Shown here in pieces: positions 1 through 9,542 of a stretch of DNA of 64,000 bases. Below the pieces are notes generated by a model. It ran no database searches, was not told the DNA's origin, and saw nothing but the letters and a program-made list of their open reading frames with translations. How positions within the stretch are numbered: the first letter of the stretch is position 1; the number at the start of each line of letters is the position of its first letter. The position numbers and the translations under genes were made by a program. This DNA comes from Staphylococcus argensis (GTDB taxonomy: Bacteria > Bacillota > Bacilli > Staphylococcales > Staphylococcaceae): positions 225,421-289,420 of the forward strand of contig NZ_PPPX01000016.1 in the NCBI RefSeq assembly GCF_002902305.1. Direction: 5' to 3'.

Positions 1-1611
1 AAAGAAATAATCATGATCCATATCTTGCTCTGCTTGCTTACAGAAATTATAAAAAGCACCTGTATGAAGCTTAAAACCTGTTTCTGTCGGTCTAAATCCC
101 ATTATAAAGTCTTCATACGAGTAACTTTGATGAAATTGAATCATCTTAACGCGGTTTTTGTCTTTCACTCCCATAATCGAATATGCTAAACGTTTAGCTG
201 CGAAAGTCTTACCAACGCCTGGTGGACCTTGTAAGATCACATTCTTCTTCATTTCAAGTAGTTGAATTAAACGATTGTAATGTTGTTCACTTATAAACAC
301 TTCGTTTAAGAAGTCTTCACTACTATACTTTGGATATTTGATTTGTTCTTTACCTAAGTCTTCTTCACTACTAGTAGTAAATATGTCGTTCAATGCTTCT
401 ATCGTATCCTTATATGGAGTGATTTTGTATAATTTTTTATTTTTGAGCTTAATTGGAGTTGTCCATTCTCCTTGCTCTTTCCAATCGATTTGACGTATAT
501 TTTTGAACTCTCCATTAGGTTCGTAAACTTGTTCAGAAGTTATCTTGCCCCAACCAAGCACTTTAGACTGTTCGAAAGTAGCGTATACAATATCTCCAGC
601 TTTCATTTCGTGAGTAAATTGCAAAATAGCGTTGGCAATATTGTTGTAACTACGATCTGTATCATTTGTTTCTTGGAGTTTCTCTTTAATTTGTTTTTTA
701 TCTTCGTAAGTTGAAAAGTCGCCTAATTCGTTAAATCCTAGAGCAATAATACTATTTTCTAAGAACTCTCTCCATTTAGTCTCTTGAGAGTCCAGTGAAA
801 TTGTCCAATAATTCACTACTTCAACATCTTTATCGGCATCTGAAGTTTCAATTTCTCTATTCTTATCTTTAATTTCTTGAGAATATTTCCAAGCTTCGTA
901 ATATAAGTCAACAAAACTATTCATCACTGTATCAGAGCTTGATAAATATTCTTTTAATTGTTTTACAATTTTTAAATACTGCTTAGCTGATATTTTATTT
1001 GGGATTTTTTCATTATGATTAATATATTTATCCGAAATTTTTTCAGTCTCATAAACATATTGTGAAGTTCTCCAATCCAAACTTGAATATACTTCTGGGG
1101 CAATCCAATATAAGCCATTGGTTACTTTATTTCTTCCATTACCTTTTTGTTCTATTGACATATCGAAATATTTCATAAATTTTTGTTGATATTTTTTATT
1201 CTTGGCATAAGCTAAAGCATTTTCGAATAATGACCATAAGTTATCGATATCGTTTTCTTCTCGATCTCCTAAAAAATAATAATAGGTCGCGTTCATTGTA
1301 TTAATTGTTGGTACACTTTCAAAGTTAGTTGGAACTTCGGAGTTAATATTGAAAATTTCAGCAACAGTCTCTAAAATTTTTATTTTATTCGAGTCCTTCA
1401 TAGCACTCTTATTAAATAATCCGAATACAGTAAATGGATCAATATCCACCAATTGATGATTTTTTTCTAGTTTTGGCATCCTTATATTTGTTGTTACATA
1501 TATCTTTTTTACATTCTCAATTAGTTCTTCACGGTTATTCTTATATTTTAGTAATCTTTCAGCAAGTTCTTTGTAGAAATCAATCCATGTTCTATCTATC
1601 TCATAGGTCAT
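1..1611 (-). CDS. EVE-domain McrB-like GTP/ATP-dependent restriction subunit (partial, C-terminus off the left edge)
   Basis: The reading frame is open from an ATG at 1611 (AGGAG 8 nt upstream) to the window edge, giving 537 residues. Residues about 266-400 read as an EVE/PUA-like domain beginning NYWTISLDSQ, a fold that flips out modified bases. A McrB-type AAA+ core starts after residue 440, with Walker A GPPGVGKT at about 461-468. The first 260 residues are a helical region I recognise only as commonly preceding EVE-McrB proteins. Family knowledge: McrB with McrC makes type IV systems that cut modified DNA. The McrC partner would lie beyond position 1 and is not visible. The partial frame makes completeness unknown. 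Confidence 0.85.
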   Translation of the reverse strand, partial: MTYEIDRTWIDFYKELAERLLKYKNNREELIENVKKIYVTTNIRMPKLEKNHQLVDIDPFTVFGLFNKSAMKDSNKIKILETVAEIFNINSEVPTNFESVPTINTMNATYYYFLGDREENDIDNLWSLFENALAYAKNKKYQQKFMKYFDMSIEQKGNGRNKVTNGLYWIAPEVYSSLDWRTSQYVYETEKISDKYINHNEKIPNKISAKQYLKIVKQLKEYLSSSDTVMNSFVDLYYEAWKYSQEIKDKNREIETSDADKDVEVVNYWTISLDSQETKWREFLENSIIALGFNELGDFSTYEDKKQIKEKLQETNDTDRSYNNIANAILQFTHEMKAGDIVYATFEQSKVLGWGKITSEQVYEPNGEFKNIRQIDWKEQGEWTTPIKLKNKKLYKITPYKDTIEALNDIFTTSSEEDLGKEQIKYPKYSSEDFLNEVFISEQHYNRLIQLLEMKKNVILQGPPGVGKTFAAKRLAYSIMGVKDKNRVKMIQFHQSYSYEDFIMGFRPTETGFKLHTGAFYNFCKQAEQDMDHDYFF

Positions 1612-1631
1612 ACTGATTCTCCTTTTTTAGC

Positions 1632-2366
1632 CTAATTAGATGTTTGCTTTTCTTTTTCTATTTGTGCTTTACTGTAGTCATTTACTAAATCAAAGACCTC
1701 TTTATATTGATCTGATGGTACATCTTCGGAACTAGTTTCGTATACTGGCATACCTTCTTTATAAACGAATGTATTGTAAAAATCAGTAGTTGTATTATAA
1801 ATATCTTTATTAACATAACCATCTTTATCGTCTATAAATCCATCTGGTGAGGTGATTGCTCCACCACTATCAACTATTTCACCTGTATATTTATTTACAA
1901 TAGCATAATTTTTAACTGACCCATTAATACCTCCAAAGGGTGTTTCAATAAAAATTTCATTATCTGTACTTCGATCTTGATTATAGATCAGTTTATTTTC
2001 GTCCGTAGTTAAACTTTGAACATCGTCTGCTTTATAAGCAATCGCTTTCGCCTCATCAATTGAGATAGGTTCATTATTTTCGGCTACTTGATCGCTATTT
2101 TCAGCATTATTATTTGGGTCTTCATTTTCAAACTCTTGATTTGGATTCGATTCATCATCTTCAGAGTGATTCTGTTCATTGTCATTCGTTTGTTGCTCAG
2201 ATTGATTATTCTCTGTTTGTTGCTTAGACTTATTTGACTTCTTATCTGTTCTCTCTGAAGTTTCATTCTCTTTGTCATCTTTACGATTCTCGTCACTATT
2301 GTTTCCACAAGCACTTAGCAGTAAGACAGATGATAAACCAATTGTCCATAAAGCTTTTAATTTCAT
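1632..2366 (-). CDS. Low-complexity lipoprotein with C-terminal globular domain
   Basis: A 244-residue protein with a lipoprotein signal ending in LLLSACG (lipobox Cys 20), so it is probably anchored on the outer face of the membrane. Residues about 21-100 are a charged, Asn/Glu/Lys/Gln-rich spacer. Residues about 103-225 form a compact domain starting ISIDEAKAIAY and containing a KYTGEIVDSGG segment. The same kind of domain (EKEAIDKVY, KKTGDIIDI) occurs in the frameshifted lipoprotein at 6390-7504, so the two are paralogues. The start has AGGAGA upstream. The function is not recognised. It lies 20 bp downstream of the mcrB-like start but is itself transcribed away from its own promoter region at about 2370-2450. 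Confidence 0.8.
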   Translation of the reverse strand: MKLKALWTIGLSSVLLLSACGNNSDENRKDDKENETSERTDKKSNKSKQQTENNQSEQQTNDNEQNHSEDDESNPNQEFENEDPNNNAENSDQVAENNEPISIDEAKAIAYKADDVQSLTTDENKLIYNQDRSTDNEIFIETPFGGINGSVKNYAIVNKYTGEIVDSGGAITSPDGFIDDKDGYVNKDIYNTTTDFYNTFVYKEGMPVYETSSEDVPSDQYKEVFDLVNDYSKAQIEKEKQTSN

Positions 2367-2573
2367 AAATACATCTCCTATATTATATTCACATTCAATA
2401 CTAACAGACTTTTACTATTTTGTAATACTATATTTTTATAATTGAGTAGCATGTATAGGTTTATAAAAAAGTAAACCCGACAACTACTCTATATAGTCAT
2501 CGAGCTCAATTACTACTACATCATATTTTGTATGTTATTAATTATTAATGCTCTACTATAAATATTTATCAAC

Positions 2574-2606
2574 AAAAAACGGCTAGTGAGCTTGGTCACT
2601 AACCGT
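2574..2606 (-). terminator. Rho-independent terminator of the small lipoprotein gene
   Basis: The stem ACGGcTAGTGA / TCACTAaCCGT with a six-base loop is followed on the minus strand by a run of six T. It lies 40 bp after the stop of the gene at 2647-2973. Confidence 0.8.
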
Positions 2607-2646
2607 CGAATCTGGTATTATTCTAATCGTTATATGTAACACTTAT

Positions 2647-2973
2647 TTATTCATCATCTCTATCTTTAGTTCTTTTAAATTTATCGCCATCTACTTTAAT
2701 ATGATCTTCATCTATTATCTTAACTTTACTTTTAGCATCACCATCACTTATTTCAAGAGTATCTTTCTTTTTAGTTTCTTTAACTTTTCCAGTCACAAGT
2801 GTAATTCCCATATGTTTTAATTCCGCTTTATCATCTTTAATTTTTAAATATATCTTCTCTCCGGATTCTTTGTACTCCCATTTACCTTGTACTTTTTCTT
2901 TAGCACTTTTACCACATGCTGAGAGAGAAAGTACTAGTGCACATACAACGCATATCATTACTAATTTTTTCAT
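2647..2973 (-). CDS. Small lipoprotein
   Basis: A 108-residue predicted lipoprotein with signal ending SLSACG. I choose the ATG at 2973 (MKKLVMIC) because an AGGAGG lies nine bases upstream; the in-frame ATG before it abuts that ribosome site and is unlikely. After the lipobox there is a short lysine-rich, beta-strand-like domain (GKWEYKESGEKIYLKIKDD, then KVKIIDEDHIKVDG), reminiscent of small lipocalin-like or DUF lipoproteins of Firmicutes, but I cannot name the family. It has its own terminator and is probably monocistronic. Confidence 0.75.
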   Translation of the reverse strand: MKKLVMICVVCALVLSLSACGKSAKEKVQGKWEYKESGEKIYLKIKDDKAELKHMGITLVTGKVKETKKKDTLEISDGDAKSKVKIIDEDHIKVDGDKFKRTKDRDDE

Positions 2974-3007
2974 GATATTCATCCTCCTTAAACATTCCAA
3001 AAATTAA

Positions 3008-3035
3008 AGCTTCTTCCTTAGCAAGAGAAAGAAGC
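3008..3035 (-). terminator. Terminator of the LPXTG-type gene
   Basis: The hairpin AGCTTCTT / AAGAAGCT lies 16 bp after the stop of the gene at 3052, followed on the minus strand by a T-rich run. Confidence 0.6.
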
Positions 3036-3051
3036 TCCGATTTGTTACTGC

Positions 3052-3621
3052 TTACTTCTTAGCAAATTTTCTACTAGCTAATACTCCTATACCAAGTACC
3101 AATGCCATTGAGCCAATAATAATATTTACTGCAGTGTTATCGTTCTGACCACTATCTGGCAGTTCAGTAGTTTGATTATTAACTTTTTGATTTTGATCAG
3201 TTTTTGCTGTAGAGGCATCTTGTTGTCCATTGTTATTTTCAGCTTTTGGTTGTTCAGATTCGGAAGTTTGATTGTTATCTTCTGCTAAATCGTAACTTCC
3301 GAATTTGGTAAATTCATCATTAGCTAAACCGCTACTTTTAACCTCCCCATCTTTATAAACACGATATACACTACCACCTACATGTGATTTATTATGCATA
3401 TGGATTTCATAGTAGTCACCTTTGTCCTTAGGGTCAGAATATTCACCTATATCTGGATTCATACCATGATCTGAACTTACATCTTTCACTATATCCACAG
3501 CATTATCGTCATTTACTTCGGAATATTGTTCAGCTGCATCTGCATGATTAAAGCCCATACTACCTGCTAAAACAGCACCAGATATTGTCATCGAACTTAG
3601 AATTTTTAAATTTTTTGACAT
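3052..3621 (-). CDS. Secreted cell-wall-anchored protein with LPDSG sorting signal
   Basis: A 189-residue protein. The start at 3621 (MSKNLKILSS) has a purine-rich ribosome site; longer in-frame starts add a segment without signal character. The N-terminal signal peptide is cleaved around ADAAE. Residues 30-105 are an acidic domain containing YEIHMHNKSHVGGSVYRVY, and residues 110-150 are a Gln/Asn/Ser-rich wall-spanning spacer. The C-terminus has ELPDSG, a hydrophobic segment (IIIGSMALVLGIGVLA) and a basic tail SRKFAKK. This is a sortase signal with Ser in place of the usual Thr at position four (LPXTG), a variant worth testing. A relic of a second copy lies at 4905-5160. Confidence 0.8.
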   Translation of the reverse strand: MSKNLKILSSMTISGAVLAGSMGFNHADAAEQYSEVNDDNAVDIVKDVSSDHGMNPDIGEYSDPKDKGDYYEIHMHNKSHVGGSVYRVYKDGEVKSSGLANDEFTKFGSYDLAEDNNQTSESEQPKAENNNGQQDASTAKTDQNQKVNNQTTELPDSGQNDNTAVNIIIGSMALVLGIGVLASRKFAKK

Positions 3622-3831
3622 AAATAATACTCCTCTCCCCTTAGATAGTGTGAACTTACCATACATCATATTTAATAGCAATATATTTTTATAATTAATT
3701 CTAAATAGTTCATTATTATCATTAAGCAATTATCTAATAATCATCATATTGCCGAACAACCTTTATTAGTATATAATAAGCTTATTATCCACAGAAATAA
3801 CTTTACATATTATGACTTCAGGAGTGTTTTT

Positions 3832-4818
3832 ATGAAAACTATTTTCAAACTTATACCTATTCTTTTACTAGTTGGAACTTTATATGCTTGTGGAAATGAT
3901 GAAAGTACAAATGATAATAATGATGAAAGCTATAAACATGCTTCCAACAAAAGTGACTCTTCTAAAAAGGATAATGACAACAAAAATAATACTGAATCTA
4001 AAGAGGACGATGCGCAAAAAACTAATAAAATTGAGTTACATGATTACATGAATTCTTCTAAAAAGAAAATTATGTACAGAGTAGCAACTAATATATATGG
4101 GGAACCTACAAAAAATGGAGATCAATTTGAATTAGAAGATGTGAAATCAAAAATAAAAGGTTCTTTCGATAAAGACGGTTTCTTAGACAAAATAGTAGCT
4201 GTCCAAAACGGAAAGACACGCCAGTTTAAAATTGAGCAAATCGATTCTGCTTCATCAATAACTGGGAAAATTAAATATACATTTAATGAATGTCTTAAAT
4301 ACGACACTGATAAATTGATGGATAAATTTGACCATTATGAAGATAAACATAGTGATCAACCATCTAAATTTGTCGAGCCACGAAAAGCTGCGAGATTAGA
4401 TGAAGAAGGTAATGTTTCTACAACATCATATTTATTTGGACAAAAAGATACAGGTCACTCGTATGATAAAGATGCAAATAATCGTGAATATAAAGAGTTA
4501 AAAGAGGCATTAAAGAAAAACAATCCTTCTCATAGTTCTGTAGATGACGATAAAATAGAAAGATATTTTACATTTAATACTTCTATTAAACCATTTGAAT
4601 ACAAAGGTCAATATTATTCAGGTTTAGCTTATTATAGCGATGCCGGTCATGCTGGGAATATTGAAAGATTATTGCTTGTTCCTGTTGACCATAAGAACGA
4701 TCAAATTGTTCTAGACGATAAAAATTATTTCAATAAAGATGAAATTATCGGTTATAAAGATACAGATAAAGGTGAAAAAGAGAAAAAGGAAAAAGAAGAC
4801 GAGTTAGATAACCTTTAA
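3832..4818 (+). CDS. Lipoprotein with charged linker and C-terminal domain
   Basis: A 328-residue predicted lipoprotein: signal ending in GTLYACG, then an Asn/Asp/Lys/Ser-rich linker to about residue 65, then a globular region of about 240 residues and an acidic-basic tail (KEKKEKEDELD). The ATG has AGGAG eight bases upstream. It contains short strand-like segments such as KSKIKGSFDKDGFLDKI, with no catalytic motif that I recognise. It is divergent from the LPXTG gene and closed by its own terminator. It is a staphylococcal surface lipoprotein of unknown role. Confidence 0.8.
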   Translation: MKTIFKLIPILLLVGTLYACGNDESTNDNNDESYKHASNKSDSSKKDNDNKNNTESKEDDAQKTNKIELHDYMNSSKKKIMYRVATNIYGEPTKNGDQFELEDVKSKIKGSFDKDGFLDKIVAVQNGKTRQFKIEQIDSASSITGKIKYTFNECLKYDTDKLMDKFDHYEDKHSDQPSKFVEPRKAARLDEEGNVSTTSYLFGQKDTGHSYDKDANNREYKELKEALKKNNPSHSSVDDDKIERYFTFNTSIKPFEYKGQYYSGLAYYSDAGHAGNIERLLLVPVDHKNDQIVLDDKNYFNKDEIIGYKDTDKGEKEKKEKEDELDNL

Positions 4819-4856
4819 TTTCATTGTGATATTATTCATTAAGTGAATTTCTGATT

Positions 4857-4892
4857 AGAGTCTTTTATGAGCGAATCATAAAGGACTCTTTT
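4857..4892 (+). terminator. Terminator of the lipoprotein gene at 3832
   Basis: The stem AGAGTCtTTTATGA / TCATAAAgGACTCT with a five-base loop is followed by TTTT, 38 bp after the stop. Confidence 0.85.
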
Positions 4893-4904
4893 ACTATTTT
4901 ATAG

Positions 4905-5160
4905 AAAACTAAAAGCCCCTCTCTTTGCCCTAAGAGAGAAGCTTTCTAAAAATAACTGTAATATATCCCTAACTCTATCGCCGTGTTCCCAATTTATATT
5001 CTGCTCGCTAACGTGCCCGTAAGCGTTGTTGCGTTCAGAACTTCAAAGGTCGAGACAACATGTCATCCCGTAGCCTTTGTATCTTGAACTTATCACACAT
5101 CATATTTCATCGCAATATATTTAGAAATCTAATTATAGACACGTCAATTATCATTGTAAT
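4905..5160 (-). pseudogene. Relic of a second LPXTG-type gene (terminator, anchor tail and promoter region only)
   Basis: This 255-bp stretch between genes has three parts, in minus-strand order from the right. First, the upstream region at 5087-5130 matches the sequence in front of the LPDSG gene (3646-3690), with most of about 37 positions identical around TGAACTTA and GCAATATATTT. Second, a short frame at about 5005-5030 reads TLTGTLASRI, like the GIGVLASRKF anchor tail of that gene. Third, a terminator hairpin (CTCTCTT/AAGAGAG) lies at 4912-4944. The coding middle is missing. I infer an internally deleted duplicate. Confidence 0.45.
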
Positions 5161-5222
5161 GCATTTTTAACTTTGTATTATATTGTTTTAAAATTAATTT
5201 TAAAGCGTTAACCTACTAAAAT

Positions 5223-6158
5223 TTAAACAATCCACTTCGTTAAAGTTAAGAACAATGGAATTGTGACGATAGAAAGCACTGTACTACAGAATAGCGTAGA
5301 AGCCATCTCTTTCTGTAACGTGTTGAATTTGATCGCCATAATTACTACTACTGAACCTACAGGAATGCTGACCGCTAATGCTGTATAGTGAATCGTTTCA
5401 TAAGAACAGTGGAGTAGTTTTAGCACAAAAATAACAATGAGCGGTGTAACGATATTTCGAATAATGACAGAAAGTATCACGTTAAAGTTAAAAGCAATCT
5501 TCTGCGTATAGAGGATAATTCCTGATGTAAACATCGCAATTGCAGGAATGGCCATACCCATAATTTCACCCGTTTTAATAATAATATGTGGCATTGGGAA
5601 ACGAACTAAAAGTAAGATTACGGCCACTATAGGTGCTAATATCACAGGTTCCTTTAAAGTAATCAGTAAATTTCTCATAAATGAGACGTTATGTTTATTA
5701 TTCTGAGAAGCAAGCATGATGAAAGTCATCGGTTGTTGAACAAGCGCAATAGCGAACGCAGCTGACACGATCAGCACAGTAGTAATGTCGTCACTCATGA
5801 AAGGGGCGAGAATCGGTTTACCGATAAATGGTACCGCCGCTGATGAATACGCTAAACTGCGTAAGGCCGTCTTTTCCGGCGATAATGAACATATGTAATG
5901 TAAGACCAGGGTAAAACAGACCATAAAAATGCTGAGTGAGAGAAATATGATAAAGAATAAATTCAAATTATGTAGTAAAGTCTTGATAGGAATTGATAAT
6001 ATGGATGAGAATAAGCTGAATGGCAAGAGATATTGAATCACGATGAGGTTAAACGTGTTGCTATCACTGAGCGTAAAATGTTTTTTGACACTCGCATAGT
6101 ACCCAATAATTAAAAGTAGGACTATGGGCGTTATTGCAGAAATCGCAATAGAAAACAT
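5223..6158 (-). CDS. AEC (auxin efflux carrier) family transporter
   Basis: A 311-residue integral membrane protein with about ten hydrophobic segments. I use the ATG at 6158 (MFSIAISAITP) because AAGGA lies correctly spaced upstream; a longer in-frame start exists seven codons earlier. The N-terminal PIVLLLIIGYYA and the conserved Asn/Gln region FNLIVIQYLLPFSLF resemble the AEC family, whose bacterial members move malate or other organic acids (family knowledge; substrate here unknown). It stands alone, with no linked sensor or enzyme gene, so the substrate cannot be inferred from context. Confidence 0.85.
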   Translation of the reverse strand: MFSIAISAITPIVLLLIIGYYASVKKHFTLSDSNTFNLIVIQYLLPFSLFSSILSIPIKTLLHNLNLFFIIFLSLSIFMVCFTLVLHYICSLSPEKTALRSLAYSSAAVPFIGKPILAPFMSDDITTVLIVSAAFAIALVQQPMTFIMLASQNNKHNVSFMRNLLITLKEPVILAPIVAVILLLVRFPMPHIIIKTGEIMGMAIPAIAMFTSGIILYTQKIAFNFNVILSVIIRNIVTPLIVIFVLKLLHCSYETIHYTALAVSIPVGSVVVIMAIKFNTLQKEMASTLFCSTVLSIVTIPLFLTLTKWIV

Positions 6159-6308
6159 AACAATCCTTCTTTCTATCAATTGGAATAACTTAACTACTAT
6201 ATCACAAATAATTTAATTATTGGGGAGTACGTTTGGTGGCGAAAAGAGTTGTGTTGGAATTTAACCTGTTTCTGATGCGATTTCTATATTCGTACATACT
6301 AAATAAAG

Positions 6309-6333
6309 CCTCCCAACTCACTAAGTTGAGAGA
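6309..6333 (-). terminator. Terminator of the frameshifted lipoprotein gene
   Basis: The hairpin CTCtCAACTTA / (T)AGTTGgGAG lies 56 bp after the stop at 6390, followed on the minus strand by GGCTTTATTT. Confidence 0.7.
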
Positions 6334-6389
6334 CTAAAATTTTATATGTCCGCCTTATTATGCTTTGAACCAAACTCTAATAATTTAAA

Positions 6390-7504
6390 TCAATCATCTT
6401 TTTTCTTTCTGGTAAGCATTGAACCTTTAAATTCATTTTTATCTTTCTGAATCAAGTGGTTAGGTTTATCAGTCATCGTGTAATAATAACCAGGATTATT
6501 CTCATTAGCTTCTTGTTCAAGATAATGACGTTCTTGAGCAGTAGGTTGTACGACGATATCAATAATATCCCCAGTCTTTTTATCTACGAGTCCATAGGAA
6601 GACATTGGCTTACCTGTAGCACTCGAAGAAGGGAAAGTCACATATTGATACTTATCGGTACTCTTCGCTTTATCATAATGGAATTCTTCAAGTGCTCTTG
6701 CACCTTGACCACTATGACTATACCAGTCGTACACCTTATCTATTGCTCCTTTTCGGAAACCTCACCTTTATCTTCATCCTCATCAGAGCCATCATTTTCA
6801 TCTTTATTTACAGAGTTATCTTGTTCTTGGTTCACATTATTTGAATTATCGTTGTCACCTTTATTGGCAGATTTATCATCATTTTGGTCGTTATTATCTG
6901 AGTTTTGGTTTTGTTTTTTATCCACGGGATTATCTTGATTTTGTGAAGTATTGTTAGAATCTTTGTTTTCCGTCTTACCTACTGAATTATCTTGGCTTTG
7001 TTGAACATTTTCTGATTTATCGTTGCCCACATCACTTTGTTCATTACTGTTATTACTATTTTCTTCGTGTGTATTATTGTGGCTACCTGACGAGTTATCG
7101 TTTTTAGAGTTGTCTTGTGAGTTATCTTGTTGGTAATTGGAACTTGATTCTATTGAACTGTTATCCTCTTTATCGCCACTGTCTACGTTATTGCTATCAG
7201 TGTTGTTTGTTTCTGTATTATTTGTCGTATTATATTCATTGTAAACATTGTGCGTTTCGTTACTACCATTGTTGCCATTATCTGCTTGGCCTTGGTCTTG
7301 ATCGCTTGTAGTTCCTACATCTTCTGAATTATCATTATTTGAGTTATTATCTTTGTCATCATTAGATTTCTTATCTTTATCATGTTGTTCCTTATCAGGA
7401 TCATTTGATTTTTTATCAGAATCCTCGTGATTTTCTACATTTCCGCATGCTCCTAAAAGTAAAGTCGAGGCTGCCACACCCATCAATAATTTCTTAAATT
7501 CCAT
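6390..7504 (-). pseudogene. Low-complexity lipoprotein gene, frameshifted before its C-terminal domain
   Basis: The first part (7504 to 6740) begins MEFKKLLMGVAAS with lipobox LLLGACG, followed by about 220 residues of Asn/Asp/Ser/Lys/Gln low-complexity repeats, and stops after VSEKEQ. The next frame continues without a start as AIDKVYDWYSHSG and runs to 6390 with the same type of domain as the lipoprotein at 1632-2366. Restoring one G at about 6743 (GAG CAA to GAG GCA) would join them as SEKEAIDKVYDWY. It is either a real inactivating deletion or an assembly error. The start is preceded by GGGAGA. If intact it would be about 371 residues. Confidence 0.8.
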
Positions 7505-7621
7505 ACATATCTCCCTTTTTTCTATAGTTGATATATAGTCTATCAATTATATGGTAACAAAATATTTATATTGCCTACAAATTGATGATTACTATCTTTT
7601 ATAGGGTGAAAATGTACGATC

Positions 7622-8431
7622 TTATCCATTATTTTCAGTTCTCTTATTCAACATTACTTGTATGTATAATGCGATTAATACTTCATCTGGATACACGTTC
7701 TTATTTTCTCGACTAATTCTTATATTGTGTCGCTCTCCTCTTCTTTTAGTAATGTGACTTTTACTCAGATCAAAAAAGCTTCTTTCAGCAGAAAATACTT
7801 CAACATTATTCTTTGAAATCACCGTATTCATACTAAAATAAGGATTGTTAAATTGATAAGCACCTTTGTTTGAATCAAAGATGAAAGGAAGTTGCTGTTT
7901 CATCCCCTTCTCTTTAAATAACTTCTGCATCCTTAAAATCCCGATATAAGTGTTATCTAAATAAACTTCATAATGTGCATGTAGGGACCAAAATTTAATT
8001 CGTTTTATCTTTACTGTATGATTCTCTGACTTCACAAACACTCCAAAGAGTGGAAAGAATCCGGTAATACTTATCCACTTTTGAATAATATTATTAAAGT
8101 TAGCAGTGTAATACATAGTATTATTACCATGTATCGGAATATACTGCTTATCCATTGTCACATATGGTGCTTGATAGAAGTATTGACCATCTTCAAAAGC
8201 TTGTAGATTATTGGAGTTTTCAACATCGTATAAGTTAGAAAACTGTTTTTGCGTATATCTTCTATATAAAATGAAGCCTATCATTATGCCTAACGTAACA
8301 ACCCATAATAAAATCCATTGCCACAAATCTTTGATTGGGAACATTTCTCCCGTCTTTAAACTATGAATCCCTTGTATAATTAAGAGTATTGATATCCCAA
8401 TCCATACTACAAAAACGCCAAATATCCCCAT
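7622..8431 (-). CDS. Tubby C-terminal-like membrane protein, paralogue 1
   Basis: A 269-residue protein with two N-terminal membrane helices (about 1-25 and 40-60) and a cytoplasmic C-terminal domain. That domain reads YEVYLDNTYIGILRMQK, then LFKEKGMKQQLPF, SAERSFFDLSKSHITKRRGERH and ends with YPDEVLIALYIQVML. The same string of motifs occurs in the genes at 14322-14987 and 15060-15911. I associate it with proteins annotated as tubby C-terminal domain-like in staphylococci, a family of unknown function. The ATG at 8431 follows AAGGTGG at about ten bases. Confidence 0.7.
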   Translation of the reverse strand: MGIFGVFVVWIGISILLIIQGIHSLKTGEMFPIKDLWQWILLWVVTLGIMIGFILYRRYTQKQFSNLYDVENSNNLQAFEDGQYFYQAPYVTMDKQYIPIHGNNTMYYTANFNNIIQKWISITGFFPLFGVFVKSENHTVKIKRIKFWSLHAHYEVYLDNTYIGILRMQKLFKEKGMKQQLPFIFDSNKGAYQFNNPYFSMNTVISKNNVEVFSAERSFFDLSKSHITKRRGERHNIRISRENKNVYPDEVLIALYIQVMLNKRTENNG

Positions 8432-8597
8432 TTTCTCAAACCACCTTAAATTGAAGTACTCATTTTTACAATACAAAAACCACTTCCACCCCAATATTAT
8501 AGAAGAAATGTCACTTGTTCTTCTACCAGCATCGGAATGAAAGTGGTAGTTATTGTATATATTTATCTAGTTTTCGACGATTACATCAACTTTTACC

Positions 8598-9542
8598 TTA
8601 CTCAATCGGCGTCGCATAACGCTCGTTCACCTCATTGAGTGCTTGTAAGTTGCGAAGCCCTTCTTCTGCAATCCACTGACGTGCTGCTTCTTCGCCTTCT
8701 TTGACGAAAGCTTCGGTCGCACCTTTCCATGTCGCACGACCGCACAGTACGCCGTTGAATGTTGAGCCGGATTCTTTCGCGAACGTTAATGTGCGTTGGA
8801 AGAGGTCTGCTGAGATACCACCACTTAAGAAGATGTACGGTAATGTTGTACTTTCCGCTTGTGCTTTGAAGTGTTCGGCCGCTTCTGCTTGTGTATAAAC
8901 GGGTGTCTCTGCTCCCAATCCTTCAACGAAATTCATATTTGTAGGCGTTTCGACCTTTAATACATCCACTTTGTAACGTGGGGCACTAAAGACTTTCATC
9001 GAACGAATGACTTTCGATGGGCGCAATTTCGCATATTCTGAACCCTTTTCATCCTGTAACTGACTGTCGTAAGTCAGAATTTCGAGTAAGAACGGCATGT
9101 GTTCCGCTTCACATTCACTACCGACACGCTCAACGAAAGCATGCTTAATGGCGTTCGTCTCCTCAGCGTCGTCCACGTCGTAATACAACAGAATCTTCAC
9201 GGCATCAGCGCCTGCTTCTTTCAAACGTTGTACGGACTGGTTTAATACCAAGCGAGGTAAGCGTCGATCATCACCTTTGTCATAGCCTGTTTGTTCATAA
9301 GATAGGATGAGTCCTGCATGCGCATCACGACGTTTGGATGCAGGCAAGCCATATTCCGGGTCGAGCAAGATACTCGAACCATGTGGCGTGAGGATTTCAG
9401 ACACGAGACCTTTGAAGGTGCTCATGTTCTCGTCCGTTGCTTGGTCTTGTAAGAGGCGTTTCAAGGCGCCTCGTTGGTCAATCGCGATTGCGGCGAAGAT
9501 ACCGCGCTCGTCTAGTAATGGGGTTAAATTTTTGTTTGTCAT
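8598..9542 (-). CDS. lacD: Tagatose 1,6-diphosphate aldolase, class I
   Basis: A 314-residue protein matching class I tagatose-1,6-bisphosphate aldolase (LacD), which splits tagatose 1,6-bisphosphate into dihydroxyacetone phosphate and glyceraldehyde 3-phosphate. Visible features are the N-terminal AAIAIDQRGALKRL, LLDPEYGLP, ADAVKILLYYD, the Schiff-base lysine region VDVLKVETP, and the phosphate-binding IFLSGGISADLF near residue 245. The ATG directly follows the stop of lacC, so the two are translationally coupled. It is the last gene of the agaS-lacC-lacD operon. I see no convincing terminator in the 100 bp downstream. Confidence 0.92.
   Translation of the reverse strand: MTNKNLTPLLDERGIFAAIAIDQRGALKRLLQDQATDENMSTFKGLVSEILTPHGSSILLDPEYGLPASKRRDAHAGLILSYEQTGYDKGDDRRLPRLVLNQSVQRLKEAGADAVKILLYYDVDDAEETNAIKHAFVERVGSECEAEHMPFLLEILTYDSQLQDEKGSEYAKLRPSKVIRSMKVFSAPRYKVDVLKVETPTNMNFVEGLGAETPVYTQAEAAEHFKAQAESTTLPYIFLSGGISADLFQRTLTFAKESGSTFNGVLCGRATWKGATEAFVKEGEEAARQWIAEEGLRNLQALNEVNERYATPIE

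Noticed and set aside
4905-5222. Insertion sequence or STAR-type repeat in the gap at 5 kb
   Set aside because: No terminal inverted repeats or transposase fragments; the similarity is to the neighbouring surface-protein gene instead.
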